64,000 nucleotides of DNA from Siphonodentalium dalli (Eukaryota > Mollusca > Scaphopoda > Gadilida > Siphonodentaliidae), in NCBI GenBank assembly GCA_032622095.1, contig CP136069.1, positions 102,638,278 to 102,702,277 on the forward strand. The letters are read 5' to 3'. Below the pieces are notes generated by a model. That model saw nothing but the letters and a program-made list of their open reading frames with translations. It ran no database searches and was not told where the DNA came from. The translations under genes and the position numbers were made by a program. This document shows, in pieces, positions 57,034 through 64,000 of this stretch (position 1 is its first letter; each line of letters starts with the position of its first letter).

Positions 57034-57775
57034 CAGTTAAACTTCGTTAAGTCGAATTGCAAGGGACCGTTGGATTACTTCGAGTTATCCGAGTGTTCGA
57101 CTTAACTGTTTTGACCATTTGGTGACCACAAATTCCAACCAGTTGATTTCATATCGATCCAATATGACCCACGATTGCTGCATCAGTGTCATGGCATCGA
57201 GAACATTCAAATTGAGTTCAGCCTTCTTGTCAATAGCATTTCTTCGTTTGGAACATTGTTTTCGTTTTGGGAAGACATAACTAAATGAAATTATTGTTGT
57301 TGTGTAGTTTCCAGCCGCAGGCCGGGTAGGATGGTCGGAACGCATTGTGAAATTATTCTCTGTATCAGGCCGTTTAAATATGGTTTTCATTTCGCCTGTC
57401 AACACTACTAATCCTCACAGGGGAAATTGACCCCCACACCTCGTTAATATGTTAAATAAACAATTCATTAGGATAAATAAAGACTCCATGTAACTTCACA
57501 GCTTTTTAGGGTAATGAATAGAAGCACACCGAGTTATAATCACATGGCGATGCGTCGCCAACGGCGCTTCGACTTAACCATAGTAATTAGTGTTATAATC
57601 TGGCTGGTGGGACTAAATTTTGTTTCGACTTAAGCGGAATTTCGACTTATCCACCTTCGACTTAACTGTAATTATTCTAATGGCTTTGCTCACAAGCTCA
57701 GCCGGGACCAGGCGATGGCTTCGACTTAAGTGGGGTATTCGAATTACCGACGTTCGACTTAACAAAGTTTAACTG
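57034..57775 (-). mobile_element. Tigger/pogo-type DNA transposon remnant with TA target duplication
   Basis: 742 bp bounded by inverted ends beginning CAGTTAAACTTCGTTAAGTC (right end: one mismatch over 23 bp) and flanked by TA on both sides (57032-57033, 57776-57777), the pogo/Tigger target. The GTTAAGTCGAA ending is typical of Tigger elements. Inside, a minus-strand fragment resembles the transposase C-terminus. Too short for an autonomous copy (usually over 2 kb), so internally deleted. Confidence 0.85.
57085..57405 (-). pseudogene. Tigger/pogo transposase C-terminal fragment
   Basis: 106 open codons, the last third reading ELNLNVLDAMTLMQQSW. This is the LNVLDA-xx-xxxxAW pattern seen downstream of the DDE domain in Tigger/JERKY-type transposases. 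No DDE catalytic triad or helix-turn-helix is present, so it cannot be active. It lies within the TIR-bounded element. Confidence 0.65.
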
Positions 57776-58755
57776 TACCATCAAATGGTTTTTCATAATA
57801 CTTGGTATCTCCATTTGAAGCATTATCATGCATGGCATATATATGCTTCATCTATCTCTAACAGGCTACCCAGGTACTGATCCATGTTTTAAGTTTTATG
57901 GTCACAGCAAAATATGCCATAAGCATATCTCGATGGCCGCGGGCCAGAGATGGGGGTGAGCTTGGGAGTCGCAATAGAGGGGGTCCTGGGGTTCTCCCCC
58001 ATGAAATTTTTGAAAATCCAATGCTCTGAGACTGAATCTGGGGCGTTCTGAAGCTATGTTGTGCTATTCAGGTTGGTAAATTGAGTCATATTTTAGATAG
58101 CAAGTTCTTAATTGTTTGTGATTTATTGTATGCATGCTCAGCGATCTGATAACTAAAGGTCATGACCAAATTTAGTTAATTTGTCCTTGAAATGAAATAA
58201 ATGTTCTACCTACCCTGAAAAATGTGGGTTGGAGATTAGGAACCAAACTATTTATAAATATTACCTTGGCTTATATAGTTACACAATAGAATTGTAATAT
58301 TTAAATTATGTATAATCATTTATTCACCAATACCACAATTTACAACAAACAAAATATAACTTGGATCACACACCTGAGCTGGTGTATTGAAATATTGAAG
58401 AACCAAATGAACTTGAAGAGACACCAAGAGGTAACATGCAAACTATGAGTTTTTTGAGAATGGTTAAAATATCATATCATAGTTTCCTCCAACAATACCA
58501 GAACTTGTGTATACAAGATAGTCTTCTGCCGTTAATTTTTCAGTGAAATAATTTTTGACAAAATTCATGTAACCTGGATCAGTGGATCTATTTTATATAA
58601 TGGTAATAACCATGGATAAACGATAGTGGGTGTATATGCAAACTTTTTCATTGAGTGGATTATACACAAAGTTTTGAGATTTGGCGAAACTGAAATTATG
58701 ACATGATTCATCTATCTTTCTCATTTAACCAGGCTTCAAGAATAGCATCAACTAA
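57776..58755. other. Intron sequence, nothing recognised
   Basis: AT-rich. A short block with splice-like borders on the minus strand (58410-58373) does not match the expected TADA1 N-terminus. Confidence 0.45.
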
Positions 58756-61700
58756 GTCCGGGAGCTAATAGGGGTACCCTTGCACCCCCCCCCCCCCCTG
58801 GGACTTAACTTCACCCCACTCATTTTGTTCCTTATTATGTCCTTCAACTTTTAAGCAATGTTAACAAGAAAAAAAAGTGGCCTTTTAGACTCCAGACAAG
58901 ATGGCGTCCATCATGGCCGCCGTTTTTCAGACCAGACCCTAAGTCAGTTTTATATAAATTATAGCGGGAAAATCTCGTAAAATGTATGACTGCACAAGAA
59001 ATATTGGATTTTTCTCTCACAAACTTCACATAAATATCGGCAAAAATTCACTTTTCAGGGTTCGACCATTTGTTCAAGTAAAATGCAACTATCTTTGGTA
59101 TCAAAGGTGTTTGTTGTTTTGGTCTATCTTAAATGTGTCACACTACAGTGTTTATAGACTAAATTCTTCAAGATGGCTTCCAAAATGGCAACCAAATTTG
59201 TAAAAAGTTAAAAGTTAACATATCCCGAACATTATTCTCTGCGTTATCCGAAAAAGTTAGCAAATTGTGACTCACTTGGTTATTGTACGTGTTAGTTAAT
59301 TAACGGACAATTACTTTCTATAATGTTTGTCCCAGTTCCGTATGGGGCATGACAAATTAATTTTAAAGTTGCAGTATGGAATTTTGTGGAGAACCTCTTT
59401 TGTGATTCTGGCCATATTATTGAAAGGAAATGGGCAGAACTTTGAGACGGAACTGCGATGAACCATGATATGTGGGTATTCTGGCCCATTATGATAACAA
59501 ATTTATCAACTGGATACAGGGTGGAAGCCAAGATGGCAGCCAGGGAGTTACTCTATGATCATAGATGAGGATAATAGGTAGGCCTATACAGGGAGTTATT
59601 GTATGGTCATGAATGATGTGTGGGTATATAGGGAGTGTCCTGTTGCTAACGATGGGACGTATATTTATATATGTTGTGGATGTGTTATCATTGGTGGTGT
59701 ATGGGGAGTAGATGTATGATCATGGATGGCGTGTATGAGTATGGCAAGTATGGAACTAATGAGTGGTCGTATGTGCGGGTATTGGTATATCTGGAAGGGT
59801 TCATCATTGGTGATGTGAATATGTATATCTGGATTGACTCTATGGTCATGGGTATGGCAAATAGGTATACATGTAGTGGCTGTATGGTCCATGGTGTTCA
59901 TGCATGGTGACTCGTGGCTGTATCGTCATTTGTGGTATGTACTGGTATAACCAAGTATGGCTGTATGATCAGGTGTACGTGTATAAATTGGGTGACTATG
60001 TTGTAATTTGTGTGGTGTTTATGTACGTATGGAGTGACTGCGGTAATGGGTGGGTTGTACATGTGTACCTTGGGTGGCTATCGCTTTCCACAATAACTCA
60101 ATGATATGTTAATCAATAGAGAGGTCATGTCAGAGAGTTCTCCATCTTGATGGTGTTTATGTACATGGGGGACGTTAAGCGTGGAAAGCGATAGCCACCC
60201 ATTATCACACAGCCATTACATATATACATAAACATCACAGACATAACAATATAGTGACCCACTGTATACATGTACACCTGACCCATGACCACGGATGACC
60301 ATACAGCCACGTGTCACAATGCAGGCACACCGGGTATACTCCTAAACATGACCCATAACCATATGGTCACTCCTTGTATACCCATTCATCTCACCATTGG
60401 CCATAAGGTCATCCCATGTATACCTATTCTCCAACCCGCATGGTCAAATAGACAATCAATATATACATCAACACCACAACAATGACCATAAAGTCACTCC
60501 GGTAAACATATGCACCTCACCAATGGCCATATAACCACTCGCTTCATACACATACCCTCACACATGTCACCTGGTATACTCCTTTGCCTGACCTATGGCC
60601 ATATAGTCACCCCGTGTGTACCTATTCAAAACATTCATACATGATCATGGTCAATCCTTGTATACATATTCACCTCAACATTGGCCATGTCACTCCCTGT
60701 ATCCGTATTTGTCACACCATAGCAGAATAGCCAATCAAGATATACTAATACTCACCAGCCTTGTCAGTATTGTCACTCCATGTATGCATATATGCACCTC
60801 ATCCATGGCCATATAGCCACTCGTTATATACACATATCCCTCGCACATGACAATAAAGCAACATGTGTGTATACTGGTATAACCTACACATGGCCATACC
60901 GCCACGAGTCACGAAACAGGAACACCAGGTATACGCATACGCCTGACACATGACCATTTAATCACCCCCTGTATAGATGTTCATTGCATTTATGATCATA
61001 CTTTCACTACTTGTATACCTACATGTACTCATCTCACCATTAACCATACAGTCACACATGTATACCTATTCGACACACATAGTCATATAACCACTCGATA
61101 TACATATGCAGCCCACCCTAGACCATAGCTTCACTCCAGGTATACATGTAACCTGACTAATGGCCATTCAGCCCTTCTAGATATACAAAAAAAACCCGCA
61201 CACACGACCACTAAAACAATCCATACTTTCATATACACCTCACACATGACAATTCAGCAATTCACTGTATAATCATACACGCCATCCATGAGAATACATC
61301 AAGCCCTATACATCAACCAATGATAATACATCCACGAGATATATACATATACATCACACCCGTTACCACAAGGACACTCCCTATATACCCACACGCTCGA
61401 TAATGTCCACCCAGCTTACTCCAGGAATTCATATTCAATCATGACCGTACAGTCATTCCATTTATACCTATACACATTACCCGTAACCATAAAATAACTC
61501 CCTATTTATCCACACACCCCATCCATGATCATACAGACAACACATGTACATCCCACCCATGACCTTACAGTCACTCCATATATACATAATCAACACATAG
61601 ATGACCATGTAGCTATATCCATACACCACACCAATGACCATGCATGCACAACGGGTGCAGCCGTACTGGATATACACAATAATACACCATAGTCACTCCA

Positions 61701-63168
61701 TGTATACCGATTCACCTCACACCTCACACATGACCTCTCCCTGTATACCTAGATACATCTTACCATGGACAACCCACTCATAACCATATAGTCACTCATT
61801 GTATACCTACTCACATCAGTCTTGACAAACAATAACTCCCTGTATACCTATTCACCTCATCAATGATCATAGAGTAACTCCCTGGCTACGATCTTGGCAT
61901 CCACACTGTATCCTGTTGACATTTTTTTTTATCATAATGGACCAGAATAGCCAAACTTTATGGTCCATCTCAGTTCTGCCCATTTCCTTTCAATAAATAT
62001 GGCCAAAATCACAAAAGAGGTTCTCGGCAAAATTACATACTTTATAATGAATATGTCATGCCCCATACGGAACTGGGACAACCAGAATAGAACATGTAGT
62101 TGTCAGTTAATTCACTAACACGTATAATAACCAAGTGAGTCATAATTTGCTACCTTTTCGGATAATGCAGAGAATGTTCGGGATATATGTACAAAATTAA
62201 CATTTTACAAATTTGGTTGCCATTTTGGAAGCCATATTGAGCAATTTGGTCTATAAACACCGTAGTGTGACACAGTTAAGATAGACCAAAAACAATAAAC
62301 ACCTTTTATATATATTTTATATAATATTTTTGACAATGTCAGTGGTGACAATAGTAGCAATTAACCATGGTGCATCAGACATGTTAGTATTCAATGTATA
62401 GAATGCAGAATAGCCAATTTTATACATCAACCACAACTTGTAAGCGATTGCAGGACACGCTGGTGTAATATTTACCATTTTCCATATTTTGGCGGCCATA
62501 TTGGCAGCCATTTTGAGCCAAAGTAAGAATTTTGGTTCCATGCAGTGATTTGGAATATTCATAGGTAATGATATGCCTCACTTACATTACAAAGTTCTGT
62601 TCATTTCTTGTTGAATTATGACTAGATTCCCAATTGTGATTTTTTGGTGAAATTTTATACCGCATTCTGTAAAATCGAATTTTTTATGGATTGGAAGGGG
62701 TTAGGACCCCAATAATTGCATATTTAATTGCTCCAATGATCAGTTAATATACAAAACTCAAAATAAAGTTGCATTACTCAACCAGTTCCAAACAGCATGA
62801 ATTGATCTAGAAGATATTTGTGAAAAAAAGTCATATTTTCAACTTCCGGTGGCCATTTTGGCAGCCATCTTGGATGGTGAGTTTCAATTTTGGCCCAAAA
62901 AAGTGTCATTATGTCTTAGCTTCACGAAAATATATACATTTGTATACATTTTACTAGATTTTCCCGCTATAATTTGCATAAAACTGACTTAGGGTCTGGT
63001 CTGAAAAACTGCGGCCATGATGGACGCCCTCTTGTCTGGAGTCTAAAAGGCCACTTTTTTTTCTTGTTAACATTGCTTAAAAGTTGAAGGACATAATAAG
63101 GAACAAAATGAGTGGGGTGAAGTTAAGTCCCAGGGGGGGTGCAAGGGTACCCCTATTAGCTCCCGGAC
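58756..63168. mobile_element. 4.4-kb foldback element with TAA target duplication (PIF/Harbinger-like ends)
   Basis: The ends are inverted copies starting GTCCGGGAGCTAATAGGGGT, identical for about 70 bp except for the length of a C tract. TAA flanks both ends (58753-58755 and 63169-63171), matching the 3-bp TWA target of PIF/Harbinger elements. Left arm 58756 to ~59545; right arm ~61866-63168 is its diverged reverse complement but carries extra DNA (about 62310-62950) not seen on the left. The centre is an inverted minisatellite array (59545-61865). No transposase frame. Lies upstream of the first TADA1 exon seen. Confidence 0.8.
59545..61865. repeat. Inverted minisatellite core of the foldback element
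   Basis: Degenerate units of about 55-65 bp built on phrases such as CCATATAGTCACTCC and TGTATACCTATTCACCTCAC. Left of ~60110 the units read in the opposite orientation to those right of ~60200. The turning point is a perfect 20-bp inverted repeat (GGGTGGCTATCGCTTTCCAC at 60072-60091 and its complement at 60181-60200) around an 89-nt loop. Open frames here are only products of the repeat. Confidence 0.85.
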
Positions 63169-63171
63169 TAA

Positions 63172-63702
63172 ACATTGTCTTGGTACAAACTCTTAGTCCC
63201 ATTCAAGCCCAATCTCATCATTTATTCTAAGTTAGTTTGATTGAGATTTGTTCTCAAAGAAGTGCACAGGAGATTCAAGATTACCGACAAGAAAGCTTCC
63301 GGATTACGCACCTATGAAATTACATTCCAAAATTATAGTGATATAATTCAAGAAAGGATGGATAAATGCCAACATCTCATCTGACTACCGGTAGTACCAA
63401 ATACCATACCGGGGCCACAAGAATCAAGGTTCAAAATTGACACATGATGGTTATTTTTCTCTAGAAACTCTGTTGCTCGTATTTAGACGAGAGAGGAAAT
63501 AAGGAGAAATTCCATAAAAAGAAACAATCAGTCTCTCCTTGTTTGGCATTAAAGGGACAATTCTGATTGAAGATTGAAAATGGAAGAATTTATATCAATT
63601 GAAAAGATAATATCTTTAGAGTTAATATTCTCATTGAGAATAAGAAACATACTAGTCGGAAAATAATACCCCCTGTAGACACATAATTTTACTGTCTGTA
63701 AC
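63172..63702. other. Sequence right of the foldback element, nothing recognised
   Basis: No exon resembling the missing TADA1 N-terminus (expected to end near LWFKQK) was found. Confidence 0.45.
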
Positions 63703-63982
63703 ATGACACACCAAACTGGTAACAGCAGCGCGAATGATATATGCGATTTTAATATTGGTGCGCAGCCTGTTGAAACTCAGGTTACACAATATGAATGGCG
63801 TGTCATACTTGTTAATGAGATAATGCCATACTGGACTAATTAATGACACACCAAACTGGTAACAGCAGCGCGAATGATGTATGCGATTTTAATATTGGTG
63901 CGCAGCCTGTTGAAACTCAGGTTACACAATATGAATGGCGTGTCATACTTGTTAATGAGATAATGCCATACTGGACTAATTA
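63703..63982 (+). repeat. 140-bp tandem duplication, nearly identical
   Basis: 63703-63842 and 63843-63982 differ at one seen position (ATGATAT against ATGATGT). Each unit begins ATGACACACC and contains GGCGTGTCAT, a near-complementary pair, so each may be a small palindromic element. The window edge follows at once, so more copies may exist. Confidence 0.92.
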
Positions 63983-64000
63983 ATTTTGATCATTTTGAAA

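Noticed and set aside
58373-58410. Minus-strand block with pyrimidine tract, AG and a GTGTGT donor
   Set aside because: The translation (SSFGSSIFQYTSS) does not match the expected TADA1 N-terminus and the block is very short.
59665-61677. Opposed frames with Tyr/Val/His-rich products in the foldback core
   Set aside because: Direct translations of the ~60-bp minisatellite.

Overview
The window is a piece of an animal genome, almost certainly a bivalve mollusc. It is AT-rich, has spliceosomal GT-AG introns and almost no long open frames. It is packed with repeats of the kind described in bivalves as 'pearl' elements: tandem 150-190 bp core units followed by an ACGG-type microsatellite and a short terminal hairpin. 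I cannot name the species.

One host gene can be read with confidence: TADA1 (ADA1), a core subunit of the SAGA transcription coactivator, on the minus strand. Seven internal exons (56959-56905, 48725-48660, 47454-47363, 43176-43101, 37328-37198, 29798-29650, 16640-16481) have splice sites, agree in reading phase at all six junctions, and give 243 uninterrupted codons that follow the family in order. The first ~37 and last ~50 residues were not found and probably lie beyond the two window edges. The window is therefore essentially one gene whose introns (1.2 to 13 kb) are filled with mobile DNA.

Layout. 1-8.6 kb: small tandem duplications, a 16-bp minisatellite present as an inverted pair (1.1 and 8.5 kb), and a complex array at 3.1-7.5 kb. 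8.8-11 kb: a pearl-like array interrupted by a 1.36-kb palindromic composite element. 12-16.4 kb: further pearl-like repeats and a hAT-type element with an 8-bp target duplication. 16.5 kb: TADA1 exon. 16.8-19 kb: decayed retroelement ORF on the minus strand next to inverted repeats. 19.1-20.25 kb: pearl-like family G. 20.26-21.96 kb: ten-unit array with opposed poly(G)/poly(C) tracts. 22-24.8 kb: largely unassigned. 24.8-27.6 kb: pearl-like family A and palindromic MITEs. 29.65 kb: TADA1 exon. 29.9-32.9 kb: a 17-unit family G array. 33-36.4 kb: duplicated repeats and a LINE remnant. 37.2 kb: TADA1 exon. 38.2-39.5 kb: a TIR element with TA target duplication. 40-43 kb: more pearl-like repeats. 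43.1 kb: TADA1 exon. 45.4-46.6 kb: a compact GC-richer cluster of three small, partly broken ORFs unlike everything else here. 47.4 and 48.7 kb: TADA1 exons. 50.9-54.2 kb: family G hosting a second hAT-type element with GGTCC-rich ends. 56.9 kb: TADA1 exon. 57.0-57.8 kb: a Tigger/pogo remnant. 58.76-63.17 kb: a 4.4-kb foldback element with a TAA target duplication and an inverted minisatellite core. 63.7-63.98 kb: a fresh 140-bp tandem duplication.

The most unusual item is the small-ORF cluster at 45.4-46.6 kb: adjacent frames only 12 bp apart, local GC rise, and frameshift decay, as if captured from a compact virus-like or self-replicating mobile element.
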